DNA of 64,000 bases, taken from contig NZ_AP024653.1 of assembly GCF_019977335.1 (NCBI RefSeq), forward strand, positions 3,534,001-3,598,000, given 5' to 3'. Made by a program: the position numbers and the translations under genes. The notes under the pieces were generated by a model. The model searched no databases. It saw nothing but the letters and a program-made list of their open reading frames with translations, and was not told the DNA's origin. This DNA comes from Arthrobacter sp. NicSoilB4 (lineage in GTDB: Bacteria > Actinomycetota > Actinomycetes > Actinomycetales > Micrococcaceae). Positions 13,681 through 22,302 of this stretch are shown piece by piece; positions within the stretch are counted from its first letter, which is position 1; each line of letters begins with the position of its first letter.

Positions 13681-15003
13681 GTGGCTGCGCCTCCCTCCGG
13701 GCCGGCCTCCGGCGCCCGGCCTGGGTCACCCTCCCGGGCTCTCTCCGGCGCCGACCTGGACAGCATCGATGCCCAGCTGGCGGCAACGGACCTGCTGCTG
13801 GAGCGGAGCTACCCGGGCGACGACGGCTCCCGCCAGCCGGTCCACACCGTCTACGTCCCCGCCGACCGCTTCACTCCCGGCTTCGCCGCCGGCTGGGGCG
13901 CCCAGGCGCAGGCTGCCGCGGACGCCCACGGCGGGCTGGAACAGCTGGGAACACTGCTCGGCCAGGACGCCGCGATGGCCGCCGCCGTCGCCTCCCGTGT
14001 GGCCGCGAAGCTCGGCAGCGAGCCGATCGAGGACCTCCGGCTGGACTTCGAGGACGGCTACGGGGACCGGGGTGACGACGTCGAGGACGCCGACGCCGTC
14101 GCTGCCGCAGCCGCCGTCGCCGCCGCCGTCGCGGACGGCAGCGCCCCGCCCTTCATCGGGATCCGGTTCAAGTGCTTCGAGGCGCCCACCCGCGCCCGTG
14201 GACTGCGCACCCTGGACCTGTTCGTCTCCGGCCTGGCCGCCGCCGGCGAGCTCCCGGAAGGGCTGGTCCTCACGTTGCCCAAGGTCACCACCGTGGCCCA
14301 GGTGCAGGCTATGGACTACGCCGTGTCCCGGCTGGAGAAGGTCCACTCGCTGCCCGCCGGCCGCCTGCGCTTCGAGGTCCAGGTGGAAACGCCGCAGCTG
14401 ATCCTCGGCCCGGACGGCACGTCCCCGGTGGCGCAGTTGCCGCACGCCGTCCCCGGCCGGATCAGCGCGCTCCACTACGGCACCTACGACTACTCGGCCT
14501 CCCTGCAGATCTCCGCGGAATACCAGTCGATGGAACACCCGGCGGCGGACCACGCCAAAGAGGTGATGCAGCTTGCCGTGGCCGGCACCGGCATCCGGCT
14601 CTCCGACGGGTCCAGCAATGTCCTGCCAGTCGGCGACGGCGTGCAGGACGCCTGGCGGCTCCACGGCCGGCTGGTCCGCCGGTCGCTGGAACGCGGCTAC
14701 TACCAGGGCTGGGATCTCCACCCCGCCCAGCTGCCGAGCCGTTTCGCCGCCACGTACGCGTTCTACCGGCAGGGCCTTCCGGCCGCCGCCGCACGGCTCC
14801 GCAACTACGTGGAGCACGTTGACGGCGGGGTCCTGGACGAACCGGCCACCGCACGGGCCTTGGCCGCCTTCGTGCTGCGCGGCATCCAGTGCGGTGCCGC
14901 GGGCGCCGGCGAAGTCCTCGAGCTGACCGGCCTTGGCGTGCCCAGGCTGACGGGCCTGGCACACCCCCGGCGGGCGCAGCCGTCAGCCTCCCCCAACCAC
15001 TGA
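13681..15003 (+). CDS. CitE/HpcH-like aldolase-fold protein (DUF6986 type)
   Basis: A 440-residue protein starting at GTG four bases after aceB. It resembles the citrate-lyase-beta/malate-synthase-like TIM barrels. LRLDFEDGYGDRGDDVEDAD (about residues 119-138) corresponds to the acidic metal-binding strand, IGIRFKCFEAPTRARG to the substrate-arginine strand, FEVQVETPQLI to the catalytic Glu strand, and ISALHYGTYDYSASL to a further barrel strand. I recall this family being annotated as DUF6986 next to aceB in other actinobacteria. Tight coupling with malate synthase suggests it acts on glyoxylate, malyl-CoA-type or ureidoglycolate-derived compounds, but no activity is known to me. Confidence 0.78.
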   Translation: MAAPPSGPASGARPGSPSRALSGADLDSIDAQLAATDLLLERSYPGDDGSRQPVHTVYVPADRFTPGFAAGWGAQAQAAADAHGGLEQLGTLLGQDAAMAAAVASRVAAKLGSEPIEDLRLDFEDGYGDRGDDVEDADAVAAAAAVAAAVADGSAPPFIGIRFKCFEAPTRARGLRTLDLFVSGLAAAGELPEGLVLTLPKVTTVAQVQAMDYAVSRLEKVHSLPAGRLRFEVQVETPQLILGPDGTSPVAQLPHAVPGRISALHYGTYDYSASLQISAEYQSMEHPAADHAKEVMQLAVAGTGIRLSDGSSNVLPVGDGVQDAWRLHGRLVRRSLERGYYQGWDLHPAQLPSRFAATYAFYRQGLPAAAARLRNYVEHVDGGVLDEPATARALAAFVLRGIQCGAAGAGEVLELTGLGVPRLTGLAHPRRAQPSASPNH

Positions 15004-15023
15004 CCCCGACCAGGAGCGATCCC

Positions 15024-15839
15024 ATGAGCAGCTACTTTTCCCCCGAGGGCGGCCTGCCCCCGCAAACCCAGCTCCTCACCGACCGCGCCGTGGTCAAAGA
15101 GGCCTACACCGTCATCCCCAAGGGCGTGCTGCGCGACATCGTCACGTCCAACCTGCCCGGCTGGACCAAAACCCGGTCCTGGATCATCGCCCGCCCCATC
15201 GCCGGCTTCGCCACGACCTTCTCGCAGCTGATCGTGGAAGTGGCGCCGGGCGGCGGCAGTGACAGGCCCGAGGCGGAGGCCGGCGTCGAAGGCGTCATCT
15301 TCCTCACCAAAGGCGAACTGACCTTGACGCTCGACGGCGAGCGCCACCGTCTTGAGCCCGGCGGCTACGCCTACCTCGCCGCGGGTTCGGACTGGAAGGT
15401 GTCCAACGACGGGGCCGGGGAGGCGGCCAGCTTCCAGTGGATCCGCAAGGCCTATGAGCCGCTGGACGGCTTCGCGGCGAAGTCTTTCGTCACCCGGGAC
15501 CAGGACGTCGAGCCCCGGCCCATGCCCGGCACCAACGGCGCCTGGGCGACCACCCGGTTCGTGGACCCGGACGATCTGGCCCATGACATGCACGTCAACA
15601 TCGTCACGTTCCAGCCCGGCGGGTCGATCCCCTTCGCCGAGACCCATGTGATGGAACACGGGCTCTTTGTCCTGGAGGGCAAGGGCGTCTACCGGCTCAA
15701 CGACGACTGGGTGGAAGTCGAGGCCGGAGATTTCATGTGGCTCCGCGCGTTCTGCCCGCAGGCCTGCTACGCCGGCGGACCCGGCCCGTTCCGCTACCTG
15801 CTCTACAAGGACGTCAACCGGCAGGTCCGCCTGACCTAG
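15024..15839 (+). CDS. allE: (S)-ureidoglycine aminohydrolase, bicupin
   Basis: A 271-residue double-cupin enzyme that releases ammonia from (S)-ureidoglycine to give (S)-ureidoglycolate, using manganese. The two cupin domains are visible: the first with EGVIFLTKGELTLTLDG (about residues 90-106), the second with the metal-binding ETHVMEHGLFVLEGKGVYRL (about 206-225), where Glu/His residues bind metal. The ATG at 15024 has AGGAG eight bases upstream. It follows the DUF6986 gene by 20 bases. Its substrate comes from allantoate amidohydrolase (AllC), which is not encoded in this window. Confidence 0.93.
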   Translation: MSSYFSPEGGLPPQTQLLTDRAVVKEAYTVIPKGVLRDIVTSNLPGWTKTRSWIIARPIAGFATTFSQLIVEVAPGGGSDRPEAEAGVEGVIFLTKGELTLTLDGERHRLEPGGYAYLAAGSDWKVSNDGAGEAASFQWIRKAYEPLDGFAAKSFVTRDQDVEPRPMPGTNGAWATTRFVDPDDLAHDMHVNIVTFQPGGSIPFAETHVMEHGLFVLEGKGVYRLNDDWVEVEAGDFMWLRAFCPQACYAGGPGPFRYLLYKDVNRQVRLT

Positions 15840-15850
15840 ACAGGGCTTGC

Positions 15851-15856
15851 TAGCCT
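15851..15856 (+). promoter_or_regulatory. -10 box (TAGCCT) before small membrane-protein gene
   Basis: TAGCCT ends six bases before the GTG at 15863. No ribosome-binding site fits between, so a leaderless transcript is likely. Confidence 0.5.
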
Positions 15857-15862
15857 GAGGCT

Positions 15863-16024
15863 GTGAAGTACGAGTCCCTGTGGATCGGAATGCTCCTTGG
15901 CGCGGCCCTCGGCCTGGTCATCGGGGTTGTCAGCGCCGACAAGCCCTTCACCGGCCTGCTGATCGGCATCGGCATCGGGGCGCTGGTGGGCCTGGCGGCC
16001 CGGAAGGATCCCACCAAGGGGTAG
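15863..16024 (+). CDS. 53-residue glycine-rich membrane protein
   Basis: A short gene between allE and hyi, with 23 bases before and 33 after. The GTG-initiated product begins VKYESLWIGM. It has two hydrophobic helices with regularly spaced glycines (GAALGLVIGVV and GLLIGIGIGALVGLAA) divided by a short polar turn, and ends RKDPTKG. Glycine-zipper helices of this kind pack tightly in membranes. No family is recognised. The TAGCCT box directly in front and the coding-like third-position GC support a real gene. A role in transport of purine intermediates is possible but unsupported. Confidence 0.6.
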   Translation: MKYESLWIGMLLGAALGLVIGVVSADKPFTGLLIGIGIGALVGLAARKDPTKG

Positions 16025-16057
16025 GAAGTTTCCCCCGCGCACCAGAAAGGACCCACT

Positions 16058-16855
16058 ATGGCGTACTCCGTGAACTGCTCCATCCTGCTGACCGAGTTGC
16101 CGCTCCTGGAACGGCCCGCCGCGGCGAAGGCTGCCGGTTTTGACGCCGTCGAGTTCTGGTGGCCCTTCGCGAGCTCCGTCCCCGGCGACGCCGAGCTCAC
16201 CCGCTTCGAACGGGCGGTCACCGACGCGGGAGTCCAGCTCACCGGCCTGAACTTCAACGCAGGCGACATGCCGGCCGGGGACCGCGGGCTGGTGTCCTGG
16301 CCGGGCCGCTCCGCCGAATTCAGGGACAACATCGACGTGGTGGCGGGCATCGGCGGGCGTCTCGGCTGCAGGTCCTTCAATGCCCTCTACGGCAACCGGA
16401 TGGACGGGCGCACCCCCGAAGCCCAGGACGAACTGGCGGTCCAGAACCTCACGGCCGCGGCCGACGCCGTGGCCCGCATCGGCGGAACCGTGCTGCTCGA
16501 ACCGGTCAGCGCGGCACCGCGCTACCCGCTCCTCACCGCCGACGACGCCCTCCGGACCATCGCCCGGGTCAAGGAGGAAACCGGCGCGGGGAACATCAAG
16601 CTCCTCGCCGACTTCTATCACTTGTCCGTCAACGGGGACGACGTCGCCGCTGTGATCGACAAGCACGCCCAGGATTTTGGCCACATCCAGATCGCTGACA
16701 GCCCCGGCCGCGGTGCCCCCGGAACAGGTGGGCTTCCCCTGGACGACTGGATCGCCCGGAGCCGCCAGCTCGGCTACGAGGGCTACATCGGCCTCGAATA
16801 CAAGGAACCGGCAGCAACCGCCTTCGACTGGGCCCTCCGCCAGCCGGCCCGCTGA
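16058..16855 (+). CDS. hyi: Hydroxypyruvate isomerase
   Basis: A 265-residue xylose-isomerase-like TIM barrel. Characteristic segments are NCSILLTELPLLERPAAAKA at the N-terminus, AVEFWWPF (metal/substrate Glu strand), LLEPVSAAPRYPL, LLADFYHLSVNGDD (metal ligands D and H) and GHIQIADSPGRGAPGTG, all typical of Hyi. The enzyme interconverts hydroxypyruvate and tartronate semialdehyde and usually sits with gcl and glxR in the glyoxylate-to-glycerate route; neither is present here. The ATG at 16058 follows AAAGGA. It belongs to the rightward purine run between allE and allB. Confidence 0.92.
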   Translation: MAYSVNCSILLTELPLLERPAAAKAAGFDAVEFWWPFASSVPGDAELTRFERAVTDAGVQLTGLNFNAGDMPAGDRGLVSWPGRSAEFRDNIDVVAGIGGRLGCRSFNALYGNRMDGRTPEAQDELAVQNLTAAADAVARIGGTVLLEPVSAAPRYPLLTADDALRTIARVKEETGAGNIKLLADFYHLSVNGDDVAAVIDKHAQDFGHIQIADSPGRGAPGTGGLPLDDWIARSRQLGYEGYIGLEYKEPAATAFDWALRQPAR

Positions 16856-17011
16856 CCGCACCGCCGCCGTCGTCGCCCATCAGGGGGCACTTCGACACGG
16901 ACGCGCCGGCCGCCGTCGCAGTTTTCGACGCCGACTCCCCCAATGTGCCCCGCAATGGTTCGCGGTGCATGCCGGGGAACCCGGAAGACGCAGTGAGCAA
17001 GGAGAACCCGA

Positions 17012-18409
<1,398 letters not shown>

Positions 18410-18472
18410 ACCAGTCGTTGTGCATCGACAGACCGCTTTATCCGCAGACCCACAAACCCCGAAGGAATCCCC

Positions 18473-18952
18473 ATGAGCCCCAATCCCACCATCAAGCTCC
18501 AGCCAGGCACCCCCGCCCCGGAGTTCACCCTTCCGGACGCCTCGGGACAGAAAGTGTCACTGGCCGATTACCGCGGCAAGAACGTCATTGTGTACTTCTA
18601 CCCGCAGGCCGCCACCCCGGGGTGCACCACCGAGGCCTGCGATTTCCGCGACAGCCTTGCCTCCCTGCAGGGCTCCGGCTACGAGGTGCTGGGCATCTCC
18701 CCCGACGCCCCGGAAGCCCTTGCCGAGTTCACGGGCGACTTCGCACTGACCTTCCCGCTGCTCGCCGACGAAGACCACGCCGTGGCGCTGGCCTACGGCG
18801 CGTGGGGCGAGAAGCTGGTCAACGGCGAAGTCACGGAGGGGATCGTCCGCTCCACCGTCGTCGTGGATCCGGAGGGCAGTGTCCGGCTGACCCAGTACCA
18901 GGTCAAGGCGCAGGGCCACGTCGCCGCGCTGAAGGACGCGCTCGGCGTCTAG
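18473..18952 (+). CDS. bcp: Thiol peroxidase of the BCP/PrxQ type
   Basis: A 159-residue peroxiredoxin that reduces peroxides and organic hydroperoxides in the cytosol using thioredoxin. The active-site segment ATPGCTTEACDFRD holds the peroxidatic C51 and the resolving C56, the five-residue spacing typical of atypical two-Cys BCP enzymes. The N-terminal PAPEFTLPD and LADYRGKNVIVYFYP blocks are also classical. The ATG is preceded by AAGGA. It lies 63 bases after allB. Its function is general, but xanthine dehydrogenase and uricase both produce or can produce hydrogen peroxide, so the neighbourhood is sensible. Confidence 0.95.
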   Translation: MSPNPTIKLQPGTPAPEFTLPDASGQKVSLADYRGKNVIVYFYPQAATPGCTTEACDFRDSLASLQGSGYEVLGISPDAPEALAEFTGDFALTFPLLADEDHAVALAYGAWGEKLVNGEVTEGIVRSTVVVDPEGSVRLTQYQVKAQGHVAALKDALGV

Positions 18953-19028
18953 GCTCTCGCGCCGGCCGGGCGCACTGGGTAGGCTCGGTCCAAACAGCGC
19001 CGGCAACGGCCTACGCGAAGGCGGACAC

Positions 19029-19463
19029 GTGGCAACTGGAACCAAGCAGGATCCCTGGGTGCTCAAGACAGCCCCCGGAACGTCCGAGTACACGATGTAC
19101 CGGGACGAGGAGTCCGATCCCGCAGCCCTTGTATGCCAGGTCGGTTCCACGACGCTGAAGTATCACCTCCGGGCCATTGAGGACCTTCAGCTGTGGCTGA
19201 TGGAGCGGGTCGATTGGGTGCCGCTGGGTGCCGCCGATGAGAACAAGCCTGCCGCCGAAGGAACCGTCGAGGCATGGGGGCGTGATCCGGGGAACCCCGT
19301 GGGCGGGTGGTACGGGCTGCGGAAGGGATACCGCGGCCGGTTCGGCATGTACCTGCCGCCGTTGTTGGAAGCGCTGGGCCTGGTTGAGCTCACGCACGAC
19401 AAGCGCAACAACTCCGTCCGGGCCATCATCGCCGATGCCTCAGGCCCCGCTATCCCGGCCTGA
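19029..19463 (+). CDS. Conserved hypothetical protein (DUF6855-like)
   Basis: A 144-residue soluble protein starting at GTG 19029 with GAAGG upstream. It shows EYTMYRDEES, LKYHLRAIEDLQLWLMER, WVPLGAADE, GGWYGLRKGYRGRFGMYLPP and ELTHDKRNNSVRAI. The KYH and basic GLRKGYRGRF segments and the winged-helix-like final strand would fit a small nucleic-acid-binding protein. I believe it belongs to an uncharacterised actinobacterial family, possibly DUF6855. A TAGGCT box 43 bases upstream gives it its own promoter. No function is assigned. Confidence 0.7.
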   Translation: MATGTKQDPWVLKTAPGTSEYTMYRDEESDPAALVCQVGSTTLKYHLRAIEDLQLWLMERVDWVPLGAADENKPAAEGTVEAWGRDPGNPVGGWYGLRKGYRGRFGMYLPPLLEALGLVELTHDKRNNSVRAIIADASGPAIPA

Positions 19464-19888
19464 CCCGGGCCCGCCGCGTTCCCGCGGCGTTTTCGGACGG
19501 AGGCACTGGTTTCGGACGGGCGCCCCGCCTCCGGGCTGGCGCACCGGTTTCGGATCAGCGCACACGGGATCCGAGGCGCGGCGGTCCGATTCAGCCGCGC
19601 CTTTTCCGACGTCGCCGCGCGTTCCCGTCCGGGTCCTCGGTACCTCCCAGGACACCCCGCACGCCTTGGCCGGGTTCCCGGGCGGGCATGCCTTCATGTG
19701 CCCACTGCTCGCCAACGAGGTCCATGCCGAAGCACTGCCCTGCTGCACCTTCGGATCGTCGCGCTGCGAGTATCCGCGGTCCGTCTGTCCGATACCGCCG
19801 CGCCGGGTCGAAGCCACCAGGGGAAAGTTCTCCACGTCCGTCCCCCATCCCGTTGCCCGGCCCGTCTTCGCGGACCACCATCTGTGGC
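19464..19888. other. 425-bp intergenic region with TTTCGGAC-type repeats
   Basis: No credible gene is seen. Overlapping open frames exist on both strands but have shadow-type composition. The left half holds repeated GGTTTCGGAC/GTTTTCGGAC words (19489-19555) and GC-rich short palindromes, related in vocabulary to the family D elements at 10049, 20884 and 56801. The right half leads into the AbiEi-like gene. Confidence 0.5.
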
Positions 19889-20839
19889 ATGGACCTACCC
19901 GAACTGATTCTCACCAGCGATCTCGCACGGCTTGGCCAGGACGCTCGGGGCCTTGCCCGGAAAGCGAAGTCCGGGCAGCTCCGCCGCATCCGGCAGGGCG
20001 TCTACGTCCGGGCCCAGGACTGGGAGGCGCTGACTCCGTGGGACCAATATCCGCTCCTCATCCGGGCGGCGGCCACTACGTTGAAGAGCCGTACTGTGTT
20101 CTGCCGCCAGTCCTCCGCTGTGCTCTGGGACCTGCCCGTGCTGGGCGTTCAGCATCGGGTGCACGCATGCACCTCCGACGCCGGCGGCGGGCGCTCGCGT
20201 GCCGGTGTCCGCCGGCATTTCGTCGATTTGGACTCGGCCCGGATCGAGGAACGCCACGGGCTGCTGGTCACGGGCCGCGCGCGGACGGCCTTGGACCTGG
20301 CAGCCTTCGAATCATTTGAGCAGGGCGTCACGGTATTCGACCACGTCCTCCGGACCCAGCCCGGCGCCCTTGCACCGCTCAGCAAAGCGGACCTCGACGC
20401 CGGCGTCGACGGTCATTACACGGCGGCCGCGGCCCGGCGAATCCGCGCCGCCCTGGAGTTTGCCGATCCTGCGTCCGGTTCGCCGGGCGAATCCGTCAGC
20501 CGTGCCATGATGCACCGGCTTGGCTTCCGGGTTCCCGTCCTTCAGGTCGAAATCCGGGACGGGCACGGGCTGGTGGCATTCACAGACTTTGACTGGCCCG
20601 AGGACCGGCTGTGCGGAGAATTCGACGGCCTCGTGAAATACCGCAATCCGGAGTATCTTCGGGGCCGGACACCGGCGCAGGCTCTCACCGACGAGAAGCG
20701 CCGGGAGGACCGGATCCGTGCCACGGGCCGGCGGGTGGTCCGCTGGACGTGGTCTGAGCTCTCCAGCCCCGCAAGGTTTGCCGCGTTCCTGGCGGAGGCG
20801 GGCGTTCCGCGGGCGACACTTCGGTCCTGTCGCCGCTGA
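19889..20839 (+). CDS. Orphan AbiEi-like/PD-(D/E)XK-type protein
   Basis: A 316-residue protein. The N-terminus reads as a winged helix of the AbiEi antitoxin kind (ILTSDLARLGQDARGLARKA, RRIRQGVYV, about residues 6-45). The C-terminus resembles very-short-patch-repair-type/DUF559 nucleases: FTDFDWPEDRLCGEFDG (acidic residues), KYRNPEYLRG and RREDRIRATGRRVVRWTW. This architecture is frequent in Arthrobacter-type genomes as single genes. No toxin partner (AbiEii nucleotidyltransferase) is adjacent, so a type IV toxin-antitoxin function is not supported. A DNA-binding or nuclease role is inferred. The start is the ATG at 19889 (MDLPELILTS); the open frame further upstream has no homology. Confidence 0.7.
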   Translation: MDLPELILTSDLARLGQDARGLARKAKSGQLRRIRQGVYVRAQDWEALTPWDQYPLLIRAAATTLKSRTVFCRQSSAVLWDLPVLGVQHRVHACTSDAGGGRSRAGVRRHFVDLDSARIEERHGLLVTGRARTALDLAAFESFEQGVTVFDHVLRTQPGALAPLSKADLDAGVDGHYTAAAARRIRAALEFADPASGSPGESVSRAMMHRLGFRVPVLQVEIRDGHGLVAFTDFDWPEDRLCGEFDGLVKYRNPEYLRGRTPAQALTDEKRREDRIRATGRRVVRWTWSELSSPARFAAFLAEAGVPRATLRSCRR

Positions 20840-20883
20840 TCCGGACACGCTTCCGGAAAACTGCCGCGGAATCAGACACAGGC

Positions 20884-20945
20884 TCCCCGGATCCAAGCCG
20901 CGCCGGTCCGAAATCGTGGCGTGAACCGGAAAACGGCGCGGAAAA
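20884..20945. repeat. Intergenic repeat, family D, second copy
   Basis: From CCCCGGATCC to ACGGCGCGGAA this block aligns with 10049-10110, sharing both borders and the central GTCC(A/G)AAA word. As in the first copy, it sits immediately downstream of a leftward gene's stop codon. Confidence 0.55.
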
Positions 20946-20948
20946 GGC

Positions 20949-21797
20949 CTACACCCGGGTCCCCGCCACGATGGTCGCCGTGGAGCGGAGCCGGAGGGCG
21001 CCGTCGTGCTCATAGCGGCCCAGCAGCTGGAACACGTCGGAGCGGATCAGTTCCCGGGCTTCCCGGTCCGCCCGCGCCAGGCCCACGGCCACGGTGGTCG
21101 CGATGTCGGTCATGAACTCCCAGTAGAGCTCCGGTGACGCCTGTACCAGGTCCGTGCTGACCTTCCGCTCGATGACGTCGACCAAGCCGGCCTCCCGGAA
21201 GATCCGGCCCATGAACCCCTGCGCCGCACAGCGGAACAGTCCCGGCGTGCCCGGAGGCGGGGGAGGCAGTTCGCTGTGGCGTGCGATCGTGCCGAGGACC
21301 AGGCTGGCCCACGGATTCTCGGCGGCCCGGCCCCAGACAGCGGCGCTGATCCGGGCGCCAGGCTTGGCCACGCGCACCATTTCGCCCATCGCCGCGGTTA
21401 TCCCGGGGAAGAACATAAAGCCGAACCGGCAGAGAACGGCGTCGAATGATCCGTCGTCGAACGGCAGGGCGGCGGCGTCTCCGACGACGGCATGGACGTT
21501 CGACAGCCCGCGGGCGGCTGCCTTCTCGGAGGCAACCCCCAGCATCCCCGCGGAGAGATCCAGCAGGGCGACGCTTCCGCGCGGAACGAGGGCGGCAGCC
21601 GTCAGGCCCGGTTCGCCGGTTCCGGCCGCGACGTCGAGGACCACGGAATCCGGGCGGAGCCAGGCCTCTTGAATAACGGCGTCGCCGAAGGGGGCATGCC
21701 AGCCGAGCAATTCCTCATCCCATTTGCGCCAGCCTGCGGAGAACTCATCCCAGGTGCGGCGCTGCTGGTCCCTGATCTGCTCCGTTGAGGCTGACAT
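20949..21797 (-). CDS. Class I SAM-dependent methyltransferase
   Basis: A 282-residue methyltransferase. Motif I is LDVAAGTGEPGLTAA at about residues 56-70, motif II is VALLDLSAGML, the post-II block is VVGDAAALPF and motif III/IV is FDAVLCRFGFMFF. The first 40 residues (QRRTWDEFSAGWRKWDEELL) resemble the UbiE/MenG-like small-molecule methyltransferases, with a substrate-binding C-terminal helical part. The start at 21797 has AGGAG upstream; the open frame to 21830 has none. It stands alone between repeats and the purF locus. The substrate is unknown. Confidence 0.85.
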   Translation of the reverse strand: MSASTEQIRDQQRRTWDEFSAGWRKWDEELLGWHAPFGDAVIQEAWLRPDSVVLDVAAGTGEPGLTAAALVPRGSVALLDLSAGMLGVASEKAAARGLSNVHAVVGDAAALPFDDGSFDAVLCRFGFMFFPGITAAMGEMVRVAKPGARISAAVWGRAAENPWASLVLGTIARHSELPPPPPGTPGLFRCAAQGFMGRIFREAGLVDVIERKVSTDLVQASPELYWEFMTDIATTVAVGLARADREARELIRSDVFQLLGRYEHDGALRLRSTATIVAGTRV

Positions 21798-21880
21798 GGC
21801 GCTCCTAGGCTGTTCCGTGCCCTCCCCCACCCTTTAGTGTGCGCCCCCGCACCGGGCCGTAGCAATGGCTTCCGGGGCAG

Positions 21881-21886
21881 TAGGCT
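21881..21886 (+). promoter_or_regulatory. -10 box (TAGGCT) of leaderless small membrane-protein gene
   Basis: TAGGCT ends seven bases before the ATG at 21894 with no Shine-Dalgarno sequence between. Confidence 0.55.
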
Positions 21887-21893
21887 TAACACC

Positions 21894-22238
21894 ATGTCTA
21901 CCCCCGAAAACCCCGGCACCCCAGGCGAGCAGCACGTCCCCGAACGGCGCGAAATCACCGTGCGCCGGGCGCCGAAGTACGTGCCGTTCCTGGTTTTGGG
22001 CGGACTAGTGGGCTTCGGCGTGGCTGCCTTCCTCGCGTACGGCCTCCCCGGCGATGAAAGCTACGATGCCGCCGCCGTGTTCGGCTTCTTCATGATTATG
22101 TGCGGCGCCGGCGGCGTCATTCTGGGCGGCGCGGTTGCTCTTGTCCTGGACCGATTGAGCGTCCGGCGGGCCAAGCGCGCCGTCGTCGAGTCCGTCCCGG
22201 ATTCCGTTCCCGACGATGGGGACCAGCAGGGGGCCTGA
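21894..22238 (+). CDS. Small conserved membrane protein upstream of purF
   Basis: A 114-residue protein with a charged 30-residue N-terminus (EQHVPERREITVRRAPKYVP) and two hydrophobic helices (FLVLGGLVGFGVAAFLAYGL and FGFFMIMCGAGGVILGGAVA). A basic/acidic cytoplasmic tail follows (RLSVRRAKRAVVESVPDSV). Both termini are likely cytoplasmic. Similar small two-helix proteins are found before purF in related actinobacteria, but no function is known to me. It is leaderless by the TAGGCT rule, and purF has its own promoter box 53 bases after its stop. Confidence 0.75.
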   Translation: MSTPENPGTPGEQHVPERREITVRRAPKYVPFLVLGGLVGFGVAAFLAYGLPGDESYDAAAVFGFFMIMCGAGGVILGGAVALVLDRLSVRRAKRAVVESVPDSVPDDGDQQGA

Positions 22239-22290
22239 GCGGCCGCAGGTCATAAACGGGCCACCGGGAAAGTCCTAGCGCACAACGTGA

Positions 22291-22296
22291 GATAAT
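22291..22296 (+). promoter_or_regulatory. -10 box (GATAAT) of leaderless purF
   Basis: GATAAT ends six bases before the GTG at 22303. The missing Shine-Dalgarno sequence and the spacing match the other leaderless starts in the window. Confidence 0.5.
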
Positions 22297-22302
22297 CAAC
22301 CA

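Noticed and set aside
12093..13766. 557-codon minus-strand open frame antisense to aceB, and similar long frames at 3132-4397 (minus), 6199-8067 (plus) and 57270-58871 (plus)
   Set aside because: They mirror strongly coding genes on the other strand, have G/H/R/P-rich shadow composition, no ribosome-binding sites and no family motifs. High-GC codon bias creates such frames.
19688..19888. Longer N-terminus for the AbiEi-like protein
   Set aside because: The added 67 residues are low-complexity with repeat-derived DNA and no homology; the ATG at 19889 gives the expected family start.
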